From Catenovulum adriaticum (GTDB taxonomy: Bacteria > Pseudomonadota > Gammaproteobacteria > Enterobacterales > Alteromonadaceae), in the NCBI RefSeq assembly GCF_026725475.1, contig NZ_CP109967.1, positions 62,001 through 126,000 of the forward strand: DNA of 64,000 bases. Direction: 5' to 3'. Positions 8,698 through 17,512 of this stretch are shown here, in pieces. Below the pieces are notes generated by a model, which was given only the letters and a program-made list of their open reading frames with translations, ran no database searches and was not told where the DNA came from. Within the stretch, counting starts at the first letter, position 1, and each line of letters opens with the position of its first letter. Both the position numbers and the translations under genes were made by a program.

Positions 8698-9804
8698 TTA
8701 GTCTATTACTACAACACCTTTGGCAATACGTCCATTTAGCATGTCGTCAAAGCCTTGCGCGAGTGTTTCTAAAGTGTAAGTTTTGGTGACTAATTCATCT
8801 AATTTTAATTTTCCGCTTTGATACAGATCTAAAATTCTTGGAAAGTCACGTTCTGGGTTACATTTGCCATATAATGGATTGATATAAATTTTATCCCACT
8901 CAAATAATTCACAGTCAAAGTCGATGCGTTGTTCAATGCCGCTGGCTTGTACCGCTGTGCCTGCGCTTCTAATTAAAGCTAAAGGTGCTGAACCTAAGGC
9001 TGGAATGGCGGTGCATTCAAATGCGTAATCTGCACCTCTGCCGCCGTTTATTGCTTTAACCGCTTGGGCTACTTTTTTAAAGTCTACGTCGTTTTTTTCA
9101 GCAATAACACCATGAGTCGCTCCAAATTTTTTCGCTTGTTCTAATCTGGCTTCGCTAATATCTATGGCGATTACTTTAGCCGCACCTGATAAAGCTGCGC
9201 CTTGAATTACGTTTAAACCAACGCCGCCACACCCGATAACACAAGCGGTAGAACCGGCTTTTAAATCGGTCGTGTTAACCACGGATCCCCAACCGGTCAT
9301 GACACCACAGCCAACAATTGAGGCTGATTCAAATGGAATATCTACCTCTGTTTTAACCACTGCGGCTTCTTTAACTACTGTGTATTCGCTCATGGTGCCT
9401 AAATGAAATGAGCGCTCAATTGGATTGTTATTATGCTGGCTGGCTTGACCATGGGCGTGGCCTGCTAATCCGCAGCCACAAACAGGTGAGTTGTTTTCAC
9501 AAATGTGCGCGTTACCTTCTAAACATTGAAAGCATTGGCCGCATGGAATGGCCCAGTTTAAAATAACCTTATCGCCTACATTAACTTTAGTCACGCCTTC
9601 GCCGATTGCCGTTACCACGCCTGCGCCTTCATGACCGACAATAAATTCTTTGTTCCAATTTTGGATTGAATCCCAGTCAGTATGGCAAATGCCGGAAGCT
9701 TTTATTTTTATTTGTACTTCACCATGAGCAGGCTCGCCTACATCAACCGTGGTGAGCTTAAAGTTACCTTGACCGTCTGAAATAATAGCGCGAGATTTAA
9801 GCAT
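8698..9804 (-). CDS. Zinc-dependent alcohol dehydrogenase, class I/III-like
   Basis: A 368-aa medium-chain dehydrogenase. The catalytic zinc site is shown by GICHTD and GHEGAG, the structural zinc Cys cluster by CGQCFQCLEGNAHIC, and the NAD fold by VIGCGGVGL. Length and blocks fit the class III/S-hydroxymethylglutathione or mycothiol-dependent group, although the structural-zinc region is diverged (extra Cys-rich PVCGCGLAGHAHG). I chose the ATG at 9804, preceded by GGAAAC, over a longer frame that adds 15 unconserved residues. It is co-directional with the esterase and divergent from an AraC regulator that probably controls the pair. Similar dehydrogenases occur beside cytochrome P450 demethylases in porphyran clusters, but no P450 lies in this window, so the role is inference. 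Confidence 0.85.
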   Translation of the reverse strand: MLKSRAIISDGQGNFKLTTVDVGEPAHGEVQIKIKASGICHTDWDSIQNWNKEFIVGHEGAGVVTAIGEGVTKVNVGDKVILNWAIPCGQCFQCLEGNAHICENNSPVCGCGLAGHAHGQASQHNNNPIERSFHLGTMSEYTVVKEAAVVKTEVDIPFESASIVGCGVMTGWGSVVNTTDLKAGSTACVIGCGGVGLNVIQGAALSGAAKVIAIDISEARLEQAKKFGATHGVIAEKNDVDFKKVAQAVKAINGGRGADYAFECTAIPALGSAPLALIRSAGTAVQASGIEQRIDFDCELFEWDKIYINPLYGKCNPERDFPRILDLYQSGKLKLDELVTKTYTLETLAQGFDDMLNGRIAKGVVVID

Positions 9805-9954
9805 AATATGTTTCCAGTTGTTTAAATTTATAATAATAGATTGAACCATGAGTCGCTTACTAATACTGTTAAATCACCACTGATAAATGTCAAATAATTG
9901 CTATTTTTTGAATTTTTGGTTTAATGGTAAAAGCACTCACTGATTAAGGTTAAA

Positions 9955-10818
9955 ATGAAACCAGCAAAAGTCTATTGCGAGCCATTTTGCATTCAAAAGG
10001 GCTATAACTTTGAAATTCACCATGTTCAATACGATCAAGGCGATGATTATTCATGTTTTATGCACTTTCACGACGTGCATGAGATTATTATTTTTGAACA
10101 AATAGATGGTGTGTATTTTTATAGCCAAGGACAGTCTGATTTACATGATAATGACGTGGTTTTTACACCCAGCTTAGAAACGCATGACTTTGAACTGAGT
10201 GACGCAAAAAAATCTTGGTATATTATTCAATTTTTACCTGAATTTTTAGAAAAGGAAGGCTTGAATGAAGCCGCATCGTTTTTTCAGCATGGGATGCATT
10301 TACGGCTCGATAACACGTATTTAGCTGATCTTAATATTCAAGTTAAGTGGTTAATGCAGGCCTATCAACAAAATCCGCATAGCCAAAAAAGTTTAACTCT
10401 ACTGAGATTAATCTTGTTATGGTTGTTTGAAAATTCAACACCTGTTACAGCACCTAACACCCAGCCTGTAAAAGAAACTTCTGGCTATAATCGGCTTAAA
10501 CCGCTTATCGATTTATTTAGGCATCAAACCTATGTTGAGCTTAATTTAGAACAGGCTGCAGAGCTTTGTCATTTATCGCCTTCGTACTTTTCAAGGCTGT
10601 TTAAAAATGTTTTTCGCTGTAATTTTTCAGAATATTCAAACCAACATAAGCTATACAGTGCAGCGCGTATGCTAAGCCAAACTAATATGTCGATTACCGA
10701 TGTGAGTTTTGAGTTAGACTTTTCAAGCCCATCTCATTTTATTGCTTTATTTAAAAAGCAATTTGGGGTGACGCCTAAAAAATATAAATCCGAATTTACC
10801 GCAAGGCTACAAAAATAA
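9955..10818 (+). CDS. AraC-family transcriptional regulator
   Basis: A 287-aa regulator. The N-terminal cupin-like sensor (about 15-110) has HFHDVHEI, a typical sugar-binding jelly-roll strand. The C-terminal double helix-turn-helix (about 187-283) includes LSPSYFSRLFKNVF and the family signature DVSFELDFSSPSHFIALFKKQFGVTP. It is divergent from the dehydrogenase-esterase pair, with a 150-bp interval between, which makes that pair the likeliest target. The effector is unknown; a sugar or aldehyde derived from algal galactan would fit the setting. Confident as a family assignment only. Confidence 0.92.
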   Translation: MKPAKVYCEPFCIQKGYNFEIHHVQYDQGDDYSCFMHFHDVHEIIIFEQIDGVYFYSQGQSDLHDNDVVFTPSLETHDFELSDAKKSWYIIQFLPEFLEKEGLNEAASFFQHGMHLRLDNTYLADLNIQVKWLMQAYQQNPHSQKSLTLLRLILLWLFENSTPVTAPNTQPVKETSGYNRLKPLIDLFRHQTYVELNLEQAAELCHLSPSYFSRLFKNVFRCNFSEYSNQHKLYSAARMLSQTNMSITDVSFELDFSSPSHFIALFKKQFGVTPKKYKSEFTARLQK

Positions 10819-10843
10819 CTTTTTAGATTATGATAAAGATAAG

Positions 10844-11515
10844 CTATATATTATCTAATAAAAAATGGGCATCTTCAAAACTATCGAACACATACGCACA
10901 CTGGTTTAATAAGTCAGCCGGCAGCGGTAAATAATCAGGAATGGCAACGGTTTGGCAGCCAGCAGCAACCGCGGCCGTTACACCGGCAGTCGAGTCTTCA
11001 AACACTAAACAGTTTTCAGGCTTTACGTTAAGTTGTTCACACGCTAATAAATAACAATCAGGCGCGGGTTTAGCGTGTTCAACCTGATCTCCGGTAATAA
11101 AAGCGTCAAAATGGTTTAAATATTCTGTCCTACTAAAACTCAATATAGCGGCATCTCTCGCACTTGAGGTAACCAAAGCAATAGGCACGTTAGTCAGTAA
11201 TAGTCGGTCGAAAAACGATTTAAACCCGGGTTTAAGTGGAACCCCTGCGCGTTTTTGTTGATCGATGTAATCTCGGTTATGGCGAATAAATTCATCCATT
11301 GGGAAATCATCGCCAAACATAGCTTGTGCGCGTTGATAGCACTCAGTCGCCCTTACTCCAACAAATTGATCATACATTTGAGCTGTAAAGTGAACATTGA
11401 AAGCTTTGGCGCTGTGCACCCAAGACTCACAATATATTTTTTCACTGTCAAATATGGTTCCATCTTTATCAAATAAAACCGCTTTTATTGGTTTGCCTAT
11501 CGCTACCTGAGTCAT
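10844..11515 (-). CDS. HAD-superfamily phosphatase / phosphomutase-like
   Basis: A 223-aa haloacid-dehalogenase-like hydrolase. Motif I is LFDKDGTIFDSE (nucleophile Asp), motif II VTSSA, a motif III Lys lies in HAKPAPD, and motif IV is FEDSTAGVTAA. A helical cap lies between motifs I and II, as in beta-phosphoglucomutase and sugar-phosphate phosphatases. I start at the ATG at 11515 (MTQVAIGKPIKAV); the upstream extension of 19 residues is not family-like. It ends close to the convergent AraC gene and follows the GntR regulator by 71 bp on the same strand. The substrate is unknown; a sugar phosphate from galactan catabolism is a guess from context. Confidence 0.87.
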   Translation of the reverse strand: MTQVAIGKPIKAVLFDKDGTIFDSEKIYCESWVHSAKAFNVHFTAQMYDQFVGVRATECYQRAQAMFGDDFPMDEFIRHNRDYIDQQKRAGVPLKPGFKSFFDRLLLTNVPIALVTSSARDAAILSFSRTEYLNHFDAFITGDQVEHAKPAPDCYLLACEQLNVKPENCLVFEDSTAGVTAAVAAGCQTVAIPDYLPLPADLLNQCAYVFDSFEDAHFLLDNI

Positions 11516-11586
11516 TATAAAATTAGCAAATGTTTTTGTGGCGTGGTTAAAACGACTATTAAAGATAACCACAAAAACACTTTTTA

Positions 11587-12198
11587 TTATTTTATATTTT
11601 TGCGCAGTGACGCGATTGCTTCTTTCACATCTTGTTTGCGTAACCCATCTACAATGTGTTTATGTTCATCAACTAAGGCTTGCGACGTTTTAATTCGCTT
11701 GTAGTTCATGCGCATACGCATCACGATTGGATACCAAATATTGGTTAAGTCTTCACCGCCAGCCAGCTCAACTAAATACTGATGAAATTCAACATCTGTT
11801 TTAGTTAATTCAGTGAACTCTTCGCGATCAAAGTGATCTTGCATCCGCTCAATAATTGATTCTAACTCTTGAACATGCTTATCTGTGATTTTGGTCACCA
11901 CGTTTTTAATCGCAAATTCTTCAATTTTACGGCGAATATCAACGTTCAATTTTTGCATTTCAGCAGATAATGGGCTGCTAACTGACGAACCAACATTGTT
12001 ACGGCTTACCAATAAACCTTCTTTAGTTAACTTTAACAATACATCACGGATAGGGCCGCGAGATACACCAAAGCGTTCAGCAAGTTGTTGTTCGTTTAAT
12101 TTTGTATTGGATGTTAACTCACCCGAGATAATGTCAGACCGTAAAGCATCAGCAATTTGCTCACGAACCGGTACTATTTTATTTACTTTGTTATTCAT
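11587..12198 (-). CDS. GntR-family regulator (FadR/FCD subgroup), probable agar-regulon regulator
   Basis: A 203-aa regulator. The winged helix-turn-helix (about 8-70) reads LRSDIISGELTSNTKL then QQLAERFGVSRGPIRDVLLKL, classic for GntR. A helical FCD effector domain (about 80-200) follows, with VEFHQYLVELAG carrying likely metal-ligand positions. FCD members usually respond to sugar acids or other carboxylates. It sits directly divergent from the L-AHG catabolic operon, whose intermediates are sugar acids. The 379-bp interval holds a copy of the recurring operator motif. I infer that it regulates the operon and perhaps the whole motif set; binding is not shown. At 203 aa it is slightly short for the subgroup. 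Confidence 0.9.
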   Translation of the reverse strand: MNNKVNKIVPVREQIADALRSDIISGELTSNTKLNEQQLAERFGVSRGPIRDVLLKLTKEGLLVSRNNVGSSVSSPLSAEMQKLNVDIRRKIEEFAIKNVVTKITDKHVQELESIIERMQDHFDREEFTELTKTDVEFHQYLVELAGGEDLTNIWYPIVMRMRMNYKRIKTSQALVDEHKHIVDGLRKQDVKEAIASLRKNIK

Positions 12199-12577
12199 AT
12201 TTTATAGTCCAATAATACGACAATTACGATGTATCCAGAGATTGTAAACGAAAAAGCGTCCGTAACGAAGTTTTTAATACAATTTTGAACTATTTTTTAA
12301 TATACAAGGGTAGATTTTAACTGATATTTGATTTTTTCGATTTATAGATAAAAAAATCGAATTTAAATTACGATTTAAAATAGGCGTTAAGGTTCTGATT
12401 TTCTGTGTGTTTTTAGATAAACGTGCGGATATTAAATAATAAGTATAAACTTATGATAAAAATATGTTTGAAATAAATTGTTAACAATGTACAATTAATT
12501 ATAGGTTTAATTAGTATTGGATATAAAACGTGAATACTTCAGTGGGCAAAGAAGCTAAATTAGTGAGTATAGATACT
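12199..12577. other. Divergent regulatory region, GntR gene / L-AHG operon
   Basis: AT-rich interval without a gene. It carries the operator-like motif at 12476-12495, 82 bp before the chosen operon start. A GATTTTTTCGATTTATAG / AAAAAATCGAATTTAAAT stretch near 12331-12366 contains an imperfect inverted repeat around AAAAAATCGA that might be a second regulatory site. Confidence 0.55.
12476..12495. promoter_or_regulatory. Candidate agar-regulon operator (L-AHG operon)
   Basis: AATTGTTAACAATGTACAAT. The core is palindromic (TTGTTAACAA), and an outer inverted repeat AATTGT/ACAATT spans a 9-nt spacer (12476-12496). It lies between the divergent GntR regulator and the operon, the classical place for an autoregulated operator. 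Confidence 0.62.
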
Positions 12578-13681
12578 ATGAGTTCTATCATTAAATCAGT
12601 GAAAACTGAGTACTACCAAATCCCTTTGGCAGAAGTGCTTAGCGATGCAAAACATGGCGATCATACTCATTTTGAATTAGTGGTATGCAAGATCAGTTGT
12701 CATGATGGCACTGAAGGCGTGGGATATACGTATACGGGCGGCACTGGTGGTCGCGCTATTTATTCGTTAGTAGAAGATGAACTTAAACCTTTTTTATTAG
12801 GAAAAGATGCAAGTCGCATTTCTCAGTTATGGGAAGGCATGATTTATAAACTGCATTACGTGGGTCGTGGTGGTTTATTAAGTTTTGCGATTTCAGCTAT
12901 CGACATTGCATTGTGGGACATTAAGTGTAAACAGCTAGATCAACCTTTATGGAAAGTAGCGGGTGGGATGAACGATAGAACACGCTGTTACGCTGGCGGA
13001 ATTGACTTAAATTTCAGCCAAGAAAAACTATTAAACAATATCCAGGGTTATTTAGATCGCGGTTTTAAAGGCGTCAAAATTAAAGTGGGTAAAGCCGATT
13101 ACCGTGAAGATGTGCAAAGAGTTGCCGCCGTACGTGAATTAATTGGTGATGATATTATTTTTATGGTTGATGCTAATTACTCGTTAACCGTTGAGACGGC
13201 GATTCGTTTTGCTAAAGCTATTGAACAATATGATATTAAATGGTTTGAAGAGCCAACTATACCCGATGATTACCAAGGTTATGCTCGAATAGCACAAAGC
13301 ACCAGTATTCCATTAGCGATGGGTGAAAACCTACATACAGTTTACGAATTTAATTATGCCATTCAACAAGCTAAGTTAGGCTTTTTACAGCCTGATGCAT
13401 CTAATATTGGTGGTATTACAGGGTGGATGAAAGTAGCAGAGCTAGCTTATGCGAATAATTTACCTATTTGTACGCACGGGATGCATGAACTTCATGTTTC
13501 TTTAATGTCTTCTCAGCCGCATGCTGGCTATATGGAAGTGCATTCATTCCCAATTGAACAATATATTACACAACCATTCGTGGTTGATGAAAATGGCCTA
13601 GCCGTTGCACCCAATGTAGCGGGAACTGGCGTCGAGTTTGATCCAAGTTTAGTGGGTCAGTATTTAATAAAACAATCTTAG
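12578..13681 (+). CDS. 3,6-anhydro-L-galactonate cycloisomerase (enolase superfamily)
   Basis: A 367-aa mandelate racemase/muconate-lactonising enzyme homologue. In agar degraders this family member opens 3,6-anhydro-L-galactonate to 2-keto-3-deoxy-L-galactonate (EC 5.5.1.25). Barrel residues are visible: Lys167/Lys169 in VKIKVG, metal ligands Asp198 (MVDAN), Glu224 (WFEEP) and Glu250 (MGEN), and His300 in CTHGMHEL. The N-terminal capping domain is intact. I prefer the ATG at 12578, which gives a family-like N-terminus, over a GTG at 12530 that adds 16 residues; ribosome sites are weak for both. It is first in a four-gene operon with the matching dehydrogenases, which makes the function convincing. 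Confidence 0.9.
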   Translation: MSSIIKSVKTEYYQIPLAEVLSDAKHGDHTHFELVVCKISCHDGTEGVGYTYTGGTGGRAIYSLVEDELKPFLLGKDASRISQLWEGMIYKLHYVGRGGLLSFAISAIDIALWDIKCKQLDQPLWKVAGGMNDRTRCYAGGIDLNFSQEKLLNNIQGYLDRGFKGVKIKVGKADYREDVQRVAAVRELIGDDIIFMVDANYSLTVETAIRFAKAIEQYDIKWFEEPTIPDDYQGYARIAQSTSIPLAMGENLHTVYEFNYAIQQAKLGFLQPDASNIGGITGWMKVAELAYANNLPICTHGMHELHVSLMSSQPHAGYMEVHSFPIEQYITQPFVVDENGLAVAPNVAGTGVEFDPSLVGQYLIKQS

Positions 13682-13692
13682 AGGTTTCACAA

Positions 13693-14718
13693 ATGATTGC
13701 AGCACAATATGTTGGTAATAAAAGTTTTGAAATTGTACCGGCAACAGATAAAAAACCTGATGCTGATGAAGTTAAAATTGCAGTTGGTTATGTAGGCATT
13801 TGTGGTACCGATATGCACGTTTACCATGGTGTGATGGATGCTCGAGTTAATCCACCGCAAACAATTGGTCACGAAATGTCGGGCACTATTGTTGAAAAAG
13901 GCGCAGACGTTACTGGTTTTGATATTGGTGAAAGAATCGTTGTTCGCCCACTTGATTGGTGTGGTGAGTGTCCTACTTGTGAAGCAGGCTTGACTCATAT
14001 TTGTCAAAATCTGAAATTTATGGGTATAGATACGCCGGGTGCATTCCAATCTAACTGGACTGTAAAAGCGCGTACATTGCATAAATTGCCTGCTAGTGTA
14101 AGTTTAAAGCAGGGCGCATTAATTGAGCCATTATCAGTTGCTTGTCATGATATTAGTCGCTCACGTTTAAAAGCGGGTGAAAAAGCGGTTATTTTAGGTG
14201 GTGGCCCTATTGGACAACTAGTTGCAGCTGTTGCGAAAAGTGTGGGAGCTGACGTATTAGTATCAGAACCAAACGAAGCACGCCGTGCATTTGCTGAAGA
14301 AAAACTAGGGGTTAAATCGGTTAATCCTTTAGAGCAAGACTTAGCCGCTTATGTTGATGAGTGGACAGGCACTAAAGGCGCAGATGTCGTATTTGAAGTA
14401 TCAGGCGTAAAACCTGCTATTGATGCGATGACTCAAGTAGCCGCTCGCCGTGGTCGTATTGTGATGGTTGCAATTCATTCGCAAAAACCTGAAATTGATT
14501 TATTTCAATTCTTCTGGAAAGAGTTAGAGTTATTAGGTGCTCGTGTATACGAAGGTGCAGATTTTGACTGGGCAATTGATTTAATTGCAACGGGTAAAGT
14601 TGATGTTGAACCTTTTATTAGCTCAGTTAATGGCTTAAAAGATATCGGCAATGCATTTGCTAGCATGGATAACAATCCACAAGGTATGAAAGCCCTTGTT
14701 GAATGTAACGCTGAATAA
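13693..14718 (+). CDS. 2-keto-3-deoxy-L-galactonate 5-dehydrogenase (zinc MDR family)
   Basis: A 341-aa medium-chain zinc dehydrogenase of the threonine/sorbitol dehydrogenase type. Catalytic zinc motifs are GICGTDMH and GHEMSG; structural zinc Cys residues lie in CGECPTCEAGLTHIC; the NAD motif is ILGGGPIGQL. A GAGG ribosome site lies 6-9 nt before the ATG, and the gene starts 11 bp after the cycloisomerase. In the L-AHG route described for Pseudoalteromonas atlantica, such an enzyme oxidises C5 of 2-keto-3-deoxy-L-galactonate to the 2,5-diketo acid (EC 1.1.1.389). The assignment rests on family plus operon order; sequence alone would only say sugar or polyol dehydrogenase. Confidence 0.82.
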   Translation: MIAAQYVGNKSFEIVPATDKKPDADEVKIAVGYVGICGTDMHVYHGVMDARVNPPQTIGHEMSGTIVEKGADVTGFDIGERIVVRPLDWCGECPTCEAGLTHICQNLKFMGIDTPGAFQSNWTVKARTLHKLPASVSLKQGALIEPLSVACHDISRSRLKAGEKAVILGGGPIGQLVAAVAKSVGADVLVSEPNEARRAFAEEKLGVKSVNPLEQDLAAYVDEWTGTKGADVVFEVSGVKPAIDAMTQVAARRGRIVMVAIHSQKPEIDLFQFFWKELELLGARVYEGADFDWAIDLIATGKVDVEPFISSVNGLKDIGNAFASMDNNPQGMKALVECNAE

Positions 14719-14744
14719 TTGAAACCAATTTTAGAGGATTAAAA

Positions 14745-15509
14745 ATGTTAGATAAATTTAGCCTTGAAGGCAAAGTTGCACTAGTAACAGGCGCAAAACG
14801 TGGTATTGGTAAAGGTATTGCATTAGGTTTAGCGGCTGCAGGTGCTGATATTATTGCCGTTTCTGCTAGCTTAGAGCTTGAAGGCTCTGAAGTAGAAAAA
14901 GAAGTTAAAGCATTAGGTCGTAACTTTAAAGCGTATCAATGTGACTTTGGCGATCGCGAAGCACTTTATGGTTTTATCAAAGACGTAAAATCAGATTTTC
15001 CTAAAATTGATATTTTAGTGAATAACGCCGGCACTATTTTACGTGCACCTGCCGCTGAGCATGGGGATGAGTTATGGGATAAAGTAATCGACGTTAACTT
15101 AAACTCACAATTTGTATTAAGCCGTGAAATTGGTAAAGATATGGTTGAGCGTGGCAGCGGCAAAATTATTTTCACCGCTTCATTATTAACATTCCAAGGT
15201 GGTATTACTGTACCAGGTTATGCAGCGAGTAAAGGCGCGATTGGCCAATTAGTGATGGCGCTTTCAAATGAATGGGCTGGTAAAGGCGTTAACGTTAACG
15301 CAATTGCACCTGGTTATATTGACACAGATAACACTGAAGCCTTAAGAAATGACCCTGAACGAAGTGCTGCTATTTTAGGCCGTATTCCGCAAGGTCGCTG
15401 GGGCAATCCAGAAGATTTTAAAGGCCCAGCTGTCTTTTTAGCATCAGACGCTGCCAGCTATGTAAACGGCACGACTCTATTAGTCGATGGCGGTTGGATG
15501 GGGAGATAA
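14745..15509 (+). CDS. 2,5-diketo-3-deoxy-galactonate 5-reductase (KduD-like SDR)
   Basis: A 254-aa short-chain dehydrogenase. The cofactor motif TGAKRGIGKG lies at about 15-24, NNAG near 93, catalytic Ser146, Tyr159 and Lys163 (YAASK), and the C-terminal block NGTTLLVDGGW. It closely follows the pattern of KduD, 2-keto-3-deoxy-D-gluconate 5-dehydrogenase (EC 1.1.1.127). Acting in reverse after the preceding dehydrogenase, it would reduce the 2,5-diketo acid to KDG, completing a C5 epimerisation. GAGG precedes the start; spacing to the next gene is only 3 bp, so translation is probably coupled. Confidence 0.87.
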   Translation: MLDKFSLEGKVALVTGAKRGIGKGIALGLAAAGADIIAVSASLELEGSEVEKEVKALGRNFKAYQCDFGDREALYGFIKDVKSDFPKIDILVNNAGTILRAPAAEHGDELWDKVIDVNLNSQFVLSREIGKDMVERGSGKIIFTASLLTFQGGITVPGYAASKGAIGQLVMALSNEWAGKGVNVNAIAPGYIDTDNTEALRNDPERSAAILGRIPQGRWGNPEDFKGPAVFLASDAASYVNGTTLLVDGGWMGR

Positions 15510-15512
15510 TCC

Positions 15513-16967
15513 ATGAGCTTAATAAAAAACAATTTAAATTTTGTTAATGGTGAATATATTGCCTCTAGTTCGAATGAAACGTTAGAGGTATTAAGCCCAA
15601 GTACTGGTGAATTGGTTGGTACTATTCCAGCTGGTTCAAAAGAAGATGCGAATCAAGCTTTAGAAATTGCAGACAAAGCACAAAAAGATTGGGGTAAAAA
15701 AACGCCACGTGTTCGTGCACAAATTTTACGTCAATTCGCAGCTTTAATTCGTAAAAATACCGAAGGCTTAGCGAATCTTTTAGTGCAAGAGCAAGGTAAA
15801 TTAATTGATGTAGCGCGTATGGAAGTAAATGTAACCGCTACATTTATTGAATATGCGTGTGATAATGCGTTGACTTTGCAAGGCGATATTTTACCGTCTG
15901 ACAATGAAAACGAAAAAATCTTTATCCATAAAGTGCCTCGTGGGGTTGTGGTTGCTATTACAGCTTGGAACTTCCCGTTAGCGCTTGCTGGCCGTAAAAT
16001 TGGTCCGGCATTAATCACGGGCAACTCAATTGTTGTTAAGCCAACCCAAGAAACACCATTAGCAACATTGGCGTTAGGTGACTTAGCAAACCAAGCTGGT
16101 ATTCCAGCCGGTGTCTTAAATATTGTTAATGGTACAGGTTCAGTAGTGGGTCAAACGTTATGCGAAAGCCCAATTACTAAATTAATTACCATGACAGGTA
16201 GCACCCGCGCAGGTAAAATTATTTACAGAACCAGCGCTGAATATTTAACACCAACCATGTTGGAATTAGGGGGTAAAGCACCTATGGTGGTGATGGAAGA
16301 TGCTGACCTTGATAAAGCTGTAGATGATGCTGTAGTCACTCGTTATGCTAACTGCGGCCAGGTTTGTACTTGTGCAGAACGTTTATATGTTCATGAATCT
16401 GTATATGACCAATTTTTAGAAAAATTCTTACCGAAAGTGAAAGCACTTAAAGTCGGTGATCCTATGGATCCGAGTGTGGATATGGGACCTAAAGTAAATC
16501 CAAATGAAATTGCGAATATTAAGCATATTTTGGAAGAAGGTCTTAAACAGGGCGGTAAGGTTGCGTTAGGTGGGCAAGAAGCTAAAGTTGAAGGTTTTGA
16601 TGGTGGTAACTGGTTTGAACCTACGGTGGTTGTGGATGTTAAACAAGACAATGTTTTAGTTCACGAAGAAACCTTTGGTCCGATTTTACCTATTATTAAA
16701 ATTAGCAGCATAGACGAAGCGATTAAGTACACTAATGACAGTGAATATGGTTTATCTGCTTATCTGTATACCCAAAACTTAAATTATATCCATAGATCAA
16801 TTGCTGAAATGGAAGTAGGTGAGGTTTATATTAACCGAGGTATTGGCGAACAGCATCAAGGCTTCCACAATGGTTGGAAACAAAGCGGCTTTGGTGGTGA
16901 AGACGGCAAATATGGTTTAGAACAATACGTAGAGAAGAAAACGGTTTATTTCACCGAAAGTCTTTAA
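15513..16967 (+). CDS. 3,6-anhydro-L-galactose dehydrogenase (aldehyde dehydrogenase family)
   Basis: A 484-aa NAD(P)-dependent aldehyde dehydrogenase. Asn154 lies in AWNFP, Glu251 in LELGGKAP and the catalytic Cys285 in GQVCTC, with an EETFGPI block near 393. It resembles the lactaldehyde/succinate-semialdehyde group from which the L-AHG dehydrogenases (EC 1.2.1.92) come. That step, oxidation of L-AHG to anhydrogalactonate, precedes the cycloisomerase encoded first in the operon. GGAG overlaps the end of the preceding gene. It is the last gene of the operon and is followed by a clear terminator. Confidence in the specific substrate comes from context. Confidence 0.9.
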   Translation: MSLIKNNLNFVNGEYIASSSNETLEVLSPSTGELVGTIPAGSKEDANQALEIADKAQKDWGKKTPRVRAQILRQFAALIRKNTEGLANLLVQEQGKLIDVARMEVNVTATFIEYACDNALTLQGDILPSDNENEKIFIHKVPRGVVVAITAWNFPLALAGRKIGPALITGNSIVVKPTQETPLATLALGDLANQAGIPAGVLNIVNGTGSVVGQTLCESPITKLITMTGSTRAGKIIYRTSAEYLTPTMLELGGKAPMVVMEDADLDKAVDDAVVTRYANCGQVCTCAERLYVHESVYDQFLEKFLPKVKALKVGDPMDPSVDMGPKVNPNEIANIKHILEEGLKQGGKVALGGQEAKVEGFDGGNWFEPTVVVDVKQDNVLVHEETFGPILPIIKISSIDEAIKYTNDSEYGLSAYLYTQNLNYIHRSIAEMEVGEVYINRGIGEQHQGFHNGWKQSGFGGEDGKYGLEQYVEKKTVYFTESL

Positions 16968-16985
16968 GTACGAGTTTATATGATT

Positions 16986-17017
16986 AAAAAACCGCTGAAT
17001 TTTCAGCGGTTTTTTTG
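16986..17017 (+). terminator. Rho-independent terminator of the L-AHG operon
   Basis: Arms ACCGCTGA (16991-16998) and TCAGCGGT (17003-17010), loop ATTT, preceded by an A-run and followed by seven T. It ends the four-gene operon. Confidence 0.92.
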
Positions 17018-17512
17018 TATCTGAATGTTAATAACCCTTCATTTAGCGAGTACAAGAGCGGGTTTAGTTATAAAAATATAATCCAATTAACAATGCGCTT
17101 ATTCCACCGTTTAAAATTCAAAGATTATTTAATCGTTTCCTATAGGGAAATATTGTTAAGTTTTTTTGACTCTTACTAAAAACTCATGCTGATCGGGTTA
17201 AATATAATTGTCATAAATGCATTTTTTTATAGAGTTTTTTTATTGAATAATTATCAACTTAAACCATTTAAATTGCTGTTTTATATGGTATTTTTGTTGA
17301 ATTGTGGCTTTTATATATAAATGTAAAATTATGGTTGTGATTAATTTGTAAAAAGCTGTTGATTTAAGTTAATTGTTGACAATATACTATACACATCGAG
17401 TCTAAAATGTTTATTAAACCTTTACTCGTTGTCTTAATTTTATGTAAAAAATGCGGTTATAGATCAAAGTTATAACCAGCTTAAATGTAAAATCCTTGGT
17501 GGAGATGAAAAG
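17018..17512. other. Intergenic promoter region of the TonB receptor
   Basis: There is no gene in this AT-rich interval. It holds an operator-like motif at 17371-17390 in which TTGACA could also serve as a -35 element, and AAGGTGGAGATG-like ribosome-site sequence just before the receptor ATG. Nothing else is recognisable. Confidence 0.6.
17371..17390. promoter_or_regulatory. Candidate agar-regulon operator (TonB receptor)
   Basis: AATTGTTGACAATATACTAT matches the L-AHG operon site at 17 of 20 positions and contains AATATAC, shared exactly with the site at 48902-48914. It lies 123 bp before the receptor start. Confidence 0.6.

Noticed and set aside
12530..12577. GTG start at 12530 for the cycloisomerase
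   Set aside because: It adds 16 residues not typical for the family; the ATG at 12578 gives the expected N-terminus, though neither has a strong ribosome site.
13687..14082. 131-aa minus-strand frame inside the zinc dehydrogenase gene
   Set aside because: It is antisense to a clearly conserved gene and gives a Cys/Asn-rich sequence with no family likeness.
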